A stretch of 18,777 bases of DNA. It comes from an uncultured Clostridia bacterium (GTDB lineage Bacteria; Bacillota; Clostridia; TANB77; CAG-508). The translations under genes and the position numbers were made by a program. The notes below the pieces were generated by a model. It saw nothing but the letters and a program-made list of their open reading frames with translations, did not search any database and had not been told where the DNA came from. Each line of letters begins with the position of its first letter. The first letter of the stretch is position 1. Of the stretch, positions 1 to 6,917 are shown one piece after another. Location: NCBI GenBank assembly GCA_934133175.1, contig CAKPAX010000027.1, positions 1-18,777 on the forward strand, given 5' to 3'.

Positions 1-170
1 CGCTTTCCTCAAATTTACCTATTTAAGATTTCTTTTTAATGATTACAATTTTGCTTCGCTCAATTGCATCTTTAATCCGCTTTCCTCAAATTTACCTATT
101 TAAGATTTCTTTTTAATGATTGCAATTTCGCTTCGCTCAATTGCATCTTTAATCCGTAAACCTCAAATGT
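1..170. repeat. 77-bp tandem repeat, two full copies plus a degenerate third
   Basis: Copy 1 covers 1-77 and copy 2 covers 78-154. By eye they differ at only two positions (a45 to g and t52 to c of the unit). A decayed third copy seems to start at 155 and shares the opening cg and a cctcaaat block. Each unit contains a near-inverted repeat: TGCAATT and AATTGCA in copy 2, flanking a loop with gcttcgct. In copy 1 one base of the left arm is changed. The array may continue past the left edge. No open frame or RNA gene is evident, and 1-194 otherwise shows nothing coding. Confidence 0.85.
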
Positions 171-183
171 CTACTAGACATTT
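165..183. other. Short near-perfect palindrome downstream of gatC
   Basis: AAATGTCTA, a single C, then TAGACATTT form nine-base arms about one central base. It lies 12 bases past the gatC stop. There is no T-run on either side, so it is a poor intrinsic terminator. It could be an RNA 3'-end structure or a protein site. Confidence 0.4.
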
Positions 184-194
184 TCGGTAACGGC

Positions 195-479
195 TTAAAG
201 AACTTTAGGGATTTTGAACATATTTTGTTCTGGGTTTATTGCGTTTTTTAGTAATGCTTCGTTGTCTTCAAATATTTTTATTTCGTCTTTTCTAAATACG
301 TTTTTTGCTTCGTTTGCTCCTACTGTTATGTCTAATCCTTCTACTGGAGCATTGTTTACTATGTTTGCAAAGTTTAATATATCTTGTAAATTTGTTTGAT
401 ATTTTTCAATCTCGTTTTCTTCTAAATTTAGATGTGCTAAATTTGCTATGTGTAAAATTTCTTCTTTACTTACTTGCAT
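195..479 (-). CDS. gatC: Aspartyl/glutamyl-tRNA(Asn/Gln) amidotransferase subunit C
   Basis: GatC is the small subunit of the GatCAB amidotransferase, which converts Glu-tRNA(Gln) and/or Asp-tRNA(Asn) to the correctly amidated tRNA; it bridges GatA and GatB. At 94 residues it has normal family length. The N-terminal helices (EEILHIANLAHLNLEENE, about 6-23), the central block ending PVEGLDITVG and the C-terminal F-x-IPKV tail (about 88-93) are typical. The ATG is preceded by AAGGAG at good spacing. A promoter lies directly upstream at 510-538, and the hairpin at 551-587 separates it from fbp. GatA, usually the next gene, is not in the 194 bases downstream, where only repeats are seen; gatA and gatB are either further left or elsewhere. 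Identification is from sequence pattern alone but is strong. Confidence 0.93.
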   Translation of the reverse strand: MQVSKEEILHIANLAHLNLEENEIEKYQTNLQDILNFANIVNNAPVEGLDITVGANEAKNVFRKDEIKIFEDNEALLKNAINPEQNMFKIPKVL

Positions 480-509
480 GTAATCATCTCCTTATTCAAT
501 TTGCGTCTT

Positions 510-538
510 ATTATATACTTTTTTTAGTAAAAAAACAA
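510..538 (-). promoter_or_regulatory. Sigma-A type promoter for gatC
   Basis: Read on the minus strand, TTGTTT (533-538) is followed by a 17-base spacer and a perfect TATAAT (510-515). It lies about 30 bases upstream of the gatC start and after the fbp terminator, so gatC should have its own transcript. Confidence 0.7.
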
Positions 539-550
539 GTAATATACATT

Positions 551-587
551 AAAAAATACATCATAATATGATTATAATGTATTTTTT
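551..587. terminator. Long hairpin terminator after fbp, usable in both directions
   Basis: AAAAAATACAT (551-561) pairs with ATGTATTTTTT (577-587). Inside, after one mismatch, ATAAT pairs with ATTAT around an ATG loop. The A-run on one side and T-run on the other give a U-tract on either strand. It starts about 20 bases beyond the fbp stop and precedes the gatC promoter. Confidence 0.75.
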
Positions 588-608
588 ATTCTTTTTCTTT
601 TTATTATT

Positions 609-2585
609 TTATTTTGATTTTGATACTTTTTCTTTTACAATTCCACTTTTATAGGCTTCTAGTAATTTTTCTAAATCTTCAATTTGTTCTCTTAATTCTT
701 TTCCTATATCAGTATCACTTATTCTTTTTCTTTCTACCTTTTCTACTATTCTTGTAAATGAATGCAAATCTGTTTCTTTAATTATTGCATCTTCTGTTGA
801 AGTAAATGGTTCATGTTCTACTAATGTTAATCCATAAGAACTATATATCAAAGTATACCCTGCTATTCCTGTTACTTTTTGATAAGATTTTGATAATCCT
901 CCATCTATTATTAATAATTTTCCATTTGCTTTTATTGGGCTCTCACCTTTTCCTAATTTTACTGGTACATGACCTGATATTATATGACCATTCTCTTTGT
1001 TAATTCCAAACTCTTCTAATATCTTTATACATTGATCTTCATTTTGTGAAAGTTCATAAAATGCATTTTTTCTTTCTTCTTTTAAAGACTTATCATCCAA
1101 AAAATATCTTTCAAATGTTTTCATTGCATTCTTACAAAAGATTGGTGAATTTGCGCCACACCATAAATACCATAAATAATCTTCACCATATTTTCTGTCC
1201 TCTGAATTTTTATCTGCAAAATAACCTTGTCTTGCAATTCTTTCTATATAATCTAAATATTTCTTTCCTTTAAGGTGTTCACCTTTTATTGTTCCAGATA
1301 TAAAATTCCCTTCTAAATCCATTGGTATACAACCATGTATTAACAAATTATCATTGTACACTTTATATATATTACCTTTTGCATATAAAAATTTTATATG
1401 TTCTTGTAATTTTTCACTATTTTCAAATCCTTTTACTAGTTTATTTACAACATTTAATTCTTTTTCTGTTAATTTATATGGATCTTTAGGATCTATTGTT
1501 GGAAAATATGTATCTTTTAACTTATACTTTTTACCACCTAATTCTATTTCATATGTATCATAATTTATTTTGTCTAACAATAATCTCTCTTCCATATCAA
1601 ATTCTGGATTTCTTTTTATCACTTCTGCCTCTAGCTTAAATTGAATTATAGCAACTGCTTTTTGTATTTTTGTTAATAAATCAATATCTGTTTTATTTTC
1701 AATTTTCTCTGAATTCTGTGGTTTAAATATATCTCCATTTTCTTTTGAATATTCCTCCATTGCAAATTCTGTTAATGGTCTTATATTAATTCCATATCCA
1801 TCTTCTAATATATCTAAATTATTATATCTAGCACAAATTCTTAAAACATTAAATACACATGCAGGACTACCACTTGCTGCTCCCATCCATATAATATCAT
1901 GATTTCCCCATTGTATATCTATTGAATGATATTTCATTAATTCATCTATTATAATATGTGGTCCAGGACCTCTATCATATATATCTCCTATTATATGTAA
2001 ATGGTCAACAGCTAATCTTTGAATTAATTTTGATATTGCAATTATAAATGCATCTGCTCTGTCTAAATCTATTATTGTATTAATTATTTGGTTATAATAA
2101 TATTCTTTGTTATATGAATTATCATTTGCATGTAATAATTCATCTATGATATATTCATAATCTTTTGGCATAGCTTTCCTTACTTTAGATCTACTATATT
2201 TAGAAGCAACTACTTTACATATTTCTATTAGTCTATATAAAGTTATTTTATAATATTCATTTAAATCTCTTGTTTCTTTTTTTATTAATGCTAATTTTTC
2301 TTCTGGATAATATATTAATGTTGCCAATTTTCTTTTTTCTTTACTTGTCATACATGTATCAAATGTTTCATCAATTTTAGTTTTTATAACTCCTGAAGCA
2401 TTTTTCAATATATGTAAAAATGATTCATATTCACCATGTAAGTCACTCAAAAAATGTTCTGTTCCTTTGGGTAAATTTAATATTGCTTTTAAATTTATTA
2501 TTTCTGTACACACATGTTGTATTGTAGGAAATTTTTCTGATAACAAGTTTAAATATTTTAATTCTTCTTCATTATAATTTATCAT
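609..2585 (-). CDS. fbp: Fructose-1,6-bisphosphatase, class III
   Basis: This enzyme hydrolyses fructose 1,6-bisphosphate to fructose 6-phosphate for gluconeogenesis. The class III (Firmicutes) enzymes are large calcineurin-like metallophosphatases, and 658 residues is near the usual length of about 670. Metal-binding blocks are visible: SDLHGE (47-52), GDIYDRG (200-206), WGNHD (226-230), IHGCIP (416-421) and SGHVPV (537-542). An insert rich in charged residues (about 285-400) separates the second and third blocks, as in the family. The ATG has AGGAGGA upstream. A TTGCAA-17-TATAAT promoter lies at 2617-2645 and a hairpin terminator at 551-587, so the gene appears monocistronic. It is divergent from the por operon. 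No oddities are seen. Confidence 0.95.
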   Translation of the reverse strand: MINYNEEELKYLNLLSEKFPTIQHVCTEIINLKAILNLPKGTEHFLSDLHGEYESFLHILKNASGVIKTKIDETFDTCMTSKEKRKLATLIYYPEEKLALIKKETRDLNEYYKITLYRLIEICKVVASKYSRSKVRKAMPKDYEYIIDELLHANDNSYNKEYYYNQIINTIIDLDRADAFIIAISKLIQRLAVDHLHIIGDIYDRGPGPHIIIDELMKYHSIDIQWGNHDIIWMGAASGSPACVFNVLRICARYNNLDILEDGYGINIRPLTEFAMEEYSKENGDIFKPQNSEKIENKTDIDLLTKIQKAVAIIQFKLEAEVIKRNPEFDMEERLLLDKINYDTYEIELGGKKYKLKDTYFPTIDPKDPYKLTEKELNVVNKLVKGFENSEKLQEHIKFLYAKGNIYKVYNDNLLIHGCIPMDLEGNFISGTIKGEHLKGKKYLDYIERIARQGYFADKNSEDRKYGEDYLWYLWCGANSPIFCKNAMKTFERYFLDDKSLKEERKNAFYELSQNEDQCIKILEEFGINKENGHIISGHVPVKLGKGESPIKANGKLLIIDGGLSKSYQKVTGIAGYTLIYSSYGLTLVEHEPFTSTEDAIIKETDLHSFTRIVEKVERKRISDTDIGKELREQIEDLEKLLEAYKSGIVKEKVSKSK

Positions 2586-2616
2586 TTTATTCCTCCTAAT
2601 AATTAATTGTTTTTGT

Positions 2617-2645
2617 ATTATATATTATTATATTTATTTTTGCAA
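2617..2645 (-). promoter_or_regulatory. Sigma-A type promoter for fbp
   Basis: On the minus strand TTGCAA (2640-2645), a 17-base spacer and TATAAT (2617-2622) lie about 32 bases upstream of the fbp ATG. It diverges from the por promoter with about 60 bases between the two -35 boxes. Confidence 0.65.
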
Positions 2646-2681
2646 TAATTATTAATTTACTAATAAATTTTTACAATTGAC

Positions 2682-2710
2682 CAAACGGTTTGAATTCAAG
2701 TTTTTCTTGA
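2682..2710. promoter_or_regulatory. Clustered palindromes upstream of and overlapping the por -35 box
   Basis: Three overlapping symmetric words sit here: CAAAC-G-GTTTG (2682-2692), the perfect palindrome TTGAATTCAA (2690-2699), and TCAAG-TTTTT-CTTGA (2696-2710), which runs into the -35 hexamer. They lie in the divergent fbp/por intergenic region and would suit an operator controlling por. No known regulator motif is recognised, and AT-rich DNA yields such words by chance. Confidence 0.35.
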
Positions 2711-2735
2711 CATTCAAGCCTAATAGGAATATACT
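2707..2735 (+). promoter_or_regulatory. Near-consensus promoter of the por operon
   Basis: TTGACA (2707-2712) is followed by exactly 17 bases and TATACT (2730-2735). AAGGAGG at 2751-2757 then sits eight bases before the porC ATG. This is the strongest promoter seen in the window, fitting a central metabolic enzyme. Confidence 0.85.
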
Positions 2736-2765
2736 TTACATATATATAAAAAGGAGGCTAAACAC

Positions 2766-3344
2766 ATGAATAACTTAATTGAAATTAGATGGCATGGTAG
2801 AGGTGGTCAAGGTGCAAAAACAGCTTCACTATTACTTGCTGACGCTGCTTTTAATACTGGTAAATATATTCAAGGTTTTCCTGAATATGGTCCAGAAAGA
2901 ATGGGAGCACCAATTACTGCTTATAACCGTATTAGTGATACACCTATAACAATTCATAGTAATATATATGAACCAGATTATGTTGTAGTTGTTGATGATA
3001 CTTTGTTAGAATCTGTTGATGTAACATCTGGTTTAAAAGAAGATGGTGCAATTGTTATTAATACAACAAAATCAGCAGAATATTTAAGAAAAGCTTTAAA
3101 AGGATATAAAGGTAATATATATACAATTGATGCAAGAAAAGTATCTATGGAAACATTAGGAAAATACTTCCCTAATACTCCTATGCTTGCTGCAATAGTT
3201 AAAGTAAGCAAAGTTATGACAGATGAAGAACTTTTAGCAGATATGCAAAGTTCATTTAAACACAAATTTGCTAAAAAACCAGAAGTAATAGAAGGAAATA
3301 TGAAAGCTTTAGAACTTGCATTAAAAGAAGTTAAAAAGATATAG
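2766..3344 (+). CDS. porC: Pyruvate:ferredoxin oxidoreductase, gamma subunit
   Basis: This is the gamma subunit of a 2-oxoacid:ferredoxin oxidoreductase that cleaves pyruvate with CoA to acetyl-CoA, CO2 and reduced ferredoxin in the cytoplasm. The 192 residues match the family. The glycine-rich GRGGQG (11-16) and the hallmark GPERMGAP (42-49) are present, and a Rossmann-like segment (YVVVVDDTLL, about 72-81) follows. It is the first gene of porC-D-A-B, with AAGGAGG eight bases before the ATG. The substrate is called as pyruvate because of the four-subunit layout and close fit of all subunits to Por; a 2-oxoisovalerate or other 2-oxoacid enzyme cannot be excluded by sequence reading. Confidence 0.92.
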   Translation: MNNLIEIRWHGRGGQGAKTASLLLADAAFNTGKYIQGFPEYGPERMGAPITAYNRISDTPITIHSNIYEPDYVVVVDDTLLESVDVTSGLKEDGAIVINTTKSAEYLRKALKGYKGNIYTIDARKVSMETLGKYFPNTPMLAAIVKVSKVMTDEELLADMQSSFKHKFAKKPEVIEGNMKALELALKEVKKI

Positions 3345-3358
3345 AAAGGATGATAAAT

Positions 3359-3661
3359 ATGACTGAAATTAATAAAAACACACCAATTGATAAATTAACC
3401 ATAGCTGGAAATATTTATGAATCTGGAAATGCAAGAGAATTTAAAACTGGTGATTGGAGAAGTTTACGTCCAATTTTTCACGAAGAAAAATGTAAACAAT
3501 GTGGACTTTGTTTTCCTGTTTGTCCAGAAAATTCTATTCCTGTTTGTAAAGAAACTTTAAAAAGAACAGATTTTGATTTAGACTTTTGCAAAGGATGTGG
3601 AGTTTGTGCTAAAGTTTGTCCTTTTAACGCAATAGAAATGGTTGACGAAAGTGAAGAATAA
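3359..3661 (+). CDS. porD: Pyruvate:ferredoxin oxidoreductase, delta (2[4Fe-4S] ferredoxin) subunit
   Basis: This electron-transfer subunit carries two [4Fe-4S] clusters and passes electrons from the TPP site to soluble ferredoxin. Cys 45, 48, 51 and 55 (CKQCGLCFPVCP) and Cys 77, 80, 83 and 87 (CKGCGVCAKVCP) form the two motifs, with the usual exchange of the fourth cysteine between clusters. The conserved pre-motif GDWRSLRP (31-38) is typical of PorD. An in-frame ATG at 3350 directly abuts the GAAAGG ribosome site with no spacing. The ATG at 3359 has nine bases, matching porA and porB, so the 100-residue start is preferred. Confidence 0.92.
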   Translation: MTEINKNTPIDKLTIAGNIYESGNAREFKTGDWRSLRPIFHEEKCKQCGLCFPVCPENSIPVCKETLKRTDFDLDFCKGCGVCAKVCPFNAIEMVDESEE

Positions 3662-3685
3662 TTAATATAGAAAGGTTTTGATAAA

Positions 3686-4867
3686 ATGAGTATAAGAGAA
3701 CGTTTAAGTGGTAACGAAGCTGCTGCTATAGCAATGAAACAAATAAACCCAGACGTTGTTGCTGCATTCCCTATAACACCATCTACAGAAATACCACAAT
3801 ATTTTTCTACATTTGTTGCAAATGGTACAGTAGATACAGAATTTGTTGCAGTGGAAAGTGAACATAGTGCAATGAGTGCATGTATTGGTGCAGAAGCTGC
3901 TGGTTCTAGAGCAATGACAGCAACATCTGCTAATGGTTTGTCTTTAATGTGGGAAATGATTTATATAGCATCTAGTTTAAGATTACCTATTGTAATGTCA
4001 TTAGTTAATAGAGCTGTATCTGGCCCTCTTAACATACATAATGATCATTCAGATGCAATGGGAGTTAGAGATGCAGGATGGATAATGCTATTTTCTGAAA
4101 ATAATCAAGAAGCTTATGACAATTTAGTTATGGCTCATAGAATTGCAGAAAATAAAGATGTTTTATTACCTTTAATGGTTTGTCAAGATGGTTTTATAAC
4201 ATCACATTCAATAGAAAACATTGAATTAATAGAAGATGAAAAAGTAAAAGAATTTGTTGGTTCATATAAACCAGAACATTATTTATTAAATAAAAAAGAA
4301 CCAATGGCAATTGGTCCATTAGATTTACAAGCTTATTTATTTGAACATAAGGTTCAACAAGCAGAAGCTATGAAAAATGCAAAAAAAGTTATTGAAGAAG
4401 TTTCAAAAGACTTCGAAAAAATGACTGGTAGAAAATATTCTTTCTTTGAGGAATATAAATTAGATGATGCAGAAATAGCAATTGTTTGTATGAACTCAAC
4501 AGCAGGAACTACAAAATTTGTAGTAGATAATTTAAGAAAACAAGGTATTAAAGCTGGTCTTTTAAAAATACGTGTTTTCAGACCATTCCCTGCTGAAGAA
4601 GTTGCTAAAGCTTTATCACATTTAAAAGCTGTTGCTGTTTTGGATAAAGCAGATTCATTAAATGCAGCTGGTGGAGCATTATTTGAAGATGTAGTATCTG
4701 GCATGTATGTAAATAAATCTCAAGTACCAGTAGTAAATTACATTTATGGTATTGGTGGACGTGATACAACAGCCGACCAATTAGAATCTGTATTTAATGA
4801 TTTAACAAAAATCGCAAAAACTGGAAATATAGATAATCCTTATAGATATTTAGGGTTAAAAAGATAA
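3686..4867 (+). CDS. porA: Pyruvate:ferredoxin oxidoreductase, alpha subunit
   Basis: The alpha subunit forms the pyrimidine-side half of the thiamine diphosphate site and contributes to substrate binding; it pairs with PorB. At 393 residues it has the usual length. Family blocks are PITPSTEI (29-36), ESEHSAMSACIGAEAAGSR (57-75) and the SANGLSLMWE run (81-90), followed by the linker and a transketolase C-terminal-like domain containing CMNSTAGT (about 268-275) and the VFRPFPAEE block. It starts 24 bases after porD with GAAAGG about ten bases before the ATG, so it is co-transcribed. No truncation or odd residues are evident. Confidence 0.93.
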   Translation: MSIRERLSGNEAAAIAMKQINPDVVAAFPITPSTEIPQYFSTFVANGTVDTEFVAVESEHSAMSACIGAEAAGSRAMTATSANGLSLMWEMIYIASSLRLPIVMSLVNRAVSGPLNIHNDHSDAMGVRDAGWIMLFSENNQEAYDNLVMAHRIAENKDVLLPLMVCQDGFITSHSIENIELIEDEKVKEFVGSYKPEHYLLNKKEPMAIGPLDLQAYLFEHKVQQAEAMKNAKKVIEEVSKDFEKMTGRKYSFFEEYKLDDAEIAIVCMNSTAGTTKFVVDNLRKQGIKAGLLKIRVFRPFPAEEVAKALSHLKAVAVLDKADSLNAAGGALFEDVVSGMYVNKSQVPVVNYIYGIGGRDTTADQLESVFNDLTKIAKTGNIDNPYRYLGLKR

Positions 4868-4887
4868 TAAGAAAGGAATTGATATAA

Positions 4888-5841
4888 ATGGCATACAATT
4901 TAAAAGAAATTATAGCTAATAAACCTTCAAGATTTACAGAAGGACATAGAATGTGTGCTGGTTGTGGTGCTCCTCCTATTGCTAGAATGGTTTTAAGAGC
5001 TTTAAAAGAAGAAGATCATGCAGTAATTTGTGGTGCAACAGGTTGTATGGAAGTTTCTACTTTTATATATCCTTATACTGCTTGGACTGATTCATTTATA
5101 CATACAGCATTTGAGTGTGCTGCTGCAACAGAATCAGGAGTTGAAGCTGCTTACAAATCTTTAAAAAGACAAGGAAAGTTACCTGAAAATGAAAATACAA
5201 AATTCATTGCATTTGGTGGAGATGGTGGAACTTATGATATAGGTCTTCAAAGTCTTTCTGGTGCAATGGAAAGAGGACATGACATTACTTATGTTTGCTA
5301 TGATAATGGTGCATATATGAATACTGGTATTCAACGTTCATCTGCAACACCAAAATTCGCAGATACAACTACATCACCAGCAGGAAAAGTTTTACCAGGA
5401 AAAATGCAATCAAGAAAAGATTTAGCACAAATTATGGTTGCACATCATTTACCATATGTAGCTCAAACAATAGGAATAAATAATTTTAAAGATTTATATG
5501 AAAAATCTGAAAAAGCAATTTATACAGAAGGTCCAACATTTTTAAATGTTTTATCTCCTTGTCCTAGAGGTTGGGGATATCCTACTGATGAATTAATGAC
5601 AATAAATAAACTTGCAGTAGAAACTTGTTATTGGCCTTTATATGAAGTCGTTAATGGAAAATATAAGATAACATATAAACCTGCAAAAAAACTTCCAATT
5701 GAAGAATTCTTAAGACCTCAAAAAAGATTTAAACATATGTTTAAACCTGGAAATGAATGGATGATAGAAGAATTTCAAAAAGAAGTTGATACTAGATGGC
5801 AAGAATTATTAGATTTAGAAGAAATGACTAATAAAGAATAA
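4888..5841 (+). CDS. porB: Pyruvate:ferredoxin oxidoreductase, beta (TPP-binding) subunit
   Basis: The beta subunit binds the diphosphate of thiamine diphosphate and the proximal [4Fe-4S] cluster. The Mg-TPP motif is seen as GDGGTYDIG (111-119) with DNGAYMNTG (139-147). Cysteines 23 and 26 (MCAGCG), 48/53 (CGATGC) and 225 (CPRGW) are the likely cluster ligands. The length of 317 residues is normal. It is the last gene of the por operon, 20 bases after porA, and is followed within 10 bases by a 13-bp hairpin terminator. Four-subunit Por is known from archaea, Thermotoga and some Firmicutes, whereas many clostridia use a single fused polypeptide. Confidence 0.93.
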   Translation: MAYNLKEIIANKPSRFTEGHRMCAGCGAPPIARMVLRALKEEDHAVICGATGCMEVSTFIYPYTAWTDSFIHTAFECAAATESGVEAAYKSLKRQGKLPENENTKFIAFGGDGGTYDIGLQSLSGAMERGHDITYVCYDNGAYMNTGIQRSSATPKFADTTTSPAGKVLPGKMQSRKDLAQIMVAHHLPYVAQTIGINNFKDLYEKSEKAIYTEGPTFLNVLSPCPRGWGYPTDELMTINKLAVETCYWPLYEVVNGKYKITYKPAKKLPIEEFLRPQKRFKHMFKPGNEWMIEEFQKEVDTRWQELLDLEEMTNKE

Positions 5842-5850
5842 TATGCATAA

Positions 5851-5881
5851 AAATAAACGAGAGTTAATCTCTCGTTTATTT
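5851..5881. terminator. Bidirectional intrinsic terminator between porB and the SSB-like gene
   Basis: AAATAAACGAGAG (5851-5863) pairs perfectly with CTCTCGTTTATTT (5869-5881) around a five-base ttaat loop. T-rich tails follow on both strands. It serves the convergent porB (plus) and 5910-6527 (minus) genes. Confidence 0.92.
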
Positions 5882-5909
5882 TTATCTTTTACAATATTTT
5901 TCTTTTAGT

Positions 5910-6527
5910 TTACATTTTTTCAATCTCAATAACTGAGATCTCATAAGCAGTTCTTAATTCTGGCTTATCTTCAATTACTTTTAAATATTCTCTGCTCTGT
6001 ATTCGAGCCTTTGTCTTAACCTTATCTCCTATACAGAATTCTTTTGACATATTTTCAGCAGTATCTCCCCATGCTATACAAGGAAAGTAATATGTTTTTA
6101 TTTTAGCATTTACTGCTAAAAAGAAATCACATATTTTCCTACCATTTGGAGTCAATCTTAAAAATGTTTTTTTACAAATCCATCCTTCTAAAAAAATTAA
6201 ATTGTCTCCAATTCTATACAAATCTCCTTCATACAGGTTCATTTGGGAAATCAAAACATATAAATCTAATTTACTCTTCCCATCGCCTCTTACATTTCTA
6301 GATCTAAAAGAACCTTTTATTCCAGCTCTTTTTCCAGCAGATTTAGTATCTTTTAATGTATATTCAGACACTATAACCTGAAGAATGTCATCAGTTCCGC
6401 TGGCCCGCTGAATTCTAATGTAATTCTTATAAAACTTTTCATTGAATACACTATGACTGTATTCAAAATCCTTGTCAAATACTCCATTTAAATAGAGTTC
6501 ATTTAGACTCACTTCTCTATTTGTCAT
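5910..6527 (-). CDS. SSB-related protein with two OB-fold-like halves
   Basis: A 205-residue protein of a clostridial family usually annotated as single-strand DNA-binding-like. The C-terminal half (about 106-204) reads as an SSB/PriB-type OB domain: NLIFLEGWICKK strand, NGRKICDFFLAVN, YYFPCIAWGDTAENM and a KARIQSREY strand. The N-terminal half (about 10-100) looks like a second, divergent OB fold, with a YLNGVF strand, a KFYKNYIRIQR strand and GSFRSRN. The acidic, Phe-ending tail of canonical SSB is absent; it ends EIEKM, so partner binding by that tail is unlikely. The ATG is preceded by AGGAGG. It stands alone between two terminators. Its exact role (replication, repair or other nucleic-acid binding) is not shown by the sequence. 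Confidence 0.7.
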   Translation of the reverse strand: MTNREVSLNELYLNGVFDKDFEYSHSVFNEKFYKNYIRIQRASGTDDILQVIVSEYTLKDTKSAGKRAGIKGSFRSRNVRGDGKSKLDLYVLISQMNLYEGDLYRIGDNLIFLEGWICKKTFLRLTPNGRKICDFFLAVNAKIKTYYFPCIAWGDTAENMSKEFCIGDKVKTKARIQSREYLKVIEDKPELRTAYEISVIEIEKM

Positions 6528-6550
6528 ATATTTCCTCCTGTGTTTTTTAT

Positions 6551-6582
6551 ATTGTAAAAGATATTATTGTTAATATACAATA
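6551..6582 (-). promoter_or_regulatory. Possible promoter and inverted repeat upstream of the SSB-like gene
   Basis: On the minus strand TTGTAT (6575-6580) is followed by 18 bases and TACAAT (6551-6556). The -35 hexamer overlaps the inverted repeat TATTGT-taatat-ACAATA (6565-6582). The region is extremely AT-rich, so both calls are tentative. Confidence 0.35.
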
Positions 6583-6690
6583 AAGCATATTAAAAATAAA
6601 GAAATTACATCTTTATTTATATATAAACAATATAATTAATTATATCATTTTCAAGCCATTATGTAAAGTTTTGTGGATTTTATATAACAT

Positions 6691-6715
6691 AAAAAAGAGA
6701 AGATTTCTCTTCTCT
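6691..6715 (-). terminator. Terminator of the lepB-holB-ricT-fdx operon
   Basis: On the minus strand AGAGAAGA, a GAAA tetraloop and TCTTCTCT form an eight-base-pair stem followed by a run of T's. It begins eight bases beyond the ferredoxin stop codon. Confidence 0.88.
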
Positions 6716-6722
6716 AAATTTA

Positions 6723-6896
6723 CTAATCTTCACTTACTGGTGCTCCAACTGGACAAACACCTTCACAAGTCCCACAACTTATACATGCTGCACCATCTAT
6801 TACGAATTTATCATCGCCTTGTGATATACATCCTACTGGACAATTTGCAGCACAAGCTCCACAACATATACATGCTTCTGTTATTTTATATGCCAT
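6723..6896 (-). CDS. fdx: 2[4Fe-4S] clostridial-type ferredoxin
   Basis: A 57-residue low-potential electron carrier, very close to classical clostridial ferredoxin (begins MAYKIT, ends CPVGAPVSED). Cluster ligands are Cys 9, 12, 15, 19 and Cys 38, 41, 44, 48, in two C-x2-C-x2-C-x3-CP motifs. Two extra cysteines are visible, Cys 11 (making CICC) and Cys 23 (CPVGC, usually Ala). A strong AGGAGGTG precedes the ATG. It lies 21 bases after ricT and directly before a terminator, so it is the last gene of the lepB operon. It is the natural acceptor for the Por complex encoded nearby, though it is not in that operon; this partnership is inferred. Confidence 0.95.
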   Translation of the reverse strand: MAYKITEACICCGACAANCPVGCISQGDDKFVIDGAACISCGTCEGVCPVGAPVSED

Positions 6897-6917
6897 TATT
6901 ATTCACCTCCTAGTATG

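Noticed and set aside
1..160. The 77-bp direct repeat as a CRISPR array
   Set aside because: The whole 77-base unit repeats with no variable spacers, and no cas gene is present in the window.
165..183. The palindrome after gatC as an intrinsic terminator
   Set aside because: Its loop is a single base and no T-run follows on the minus strand.
3350..3358. porD start at the first ATG
   Set aside because: GAAAGG directly touches that ATG, leaving no spacing, whereas the ATG at 3359 has nine bases as in its operon neighbours.
2766..5841. A 2-oxoisovalerate (Vor) or 2-oxoglutarate (Kor) oxidoreductase rather than pyruvate
   Set aside because: The four-subunit layout and the subunit motifs fit Por best, but substrate cannot be proven from sequence, so this is a preference and not an exclusion.
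6671..6913. Plus-strand open frame of 80 codons
   Set aside because: It is the antisense shadow of the minus-strand ferredoxin gene, whose cysteine motifs, ribosome site and terminator are convincing.
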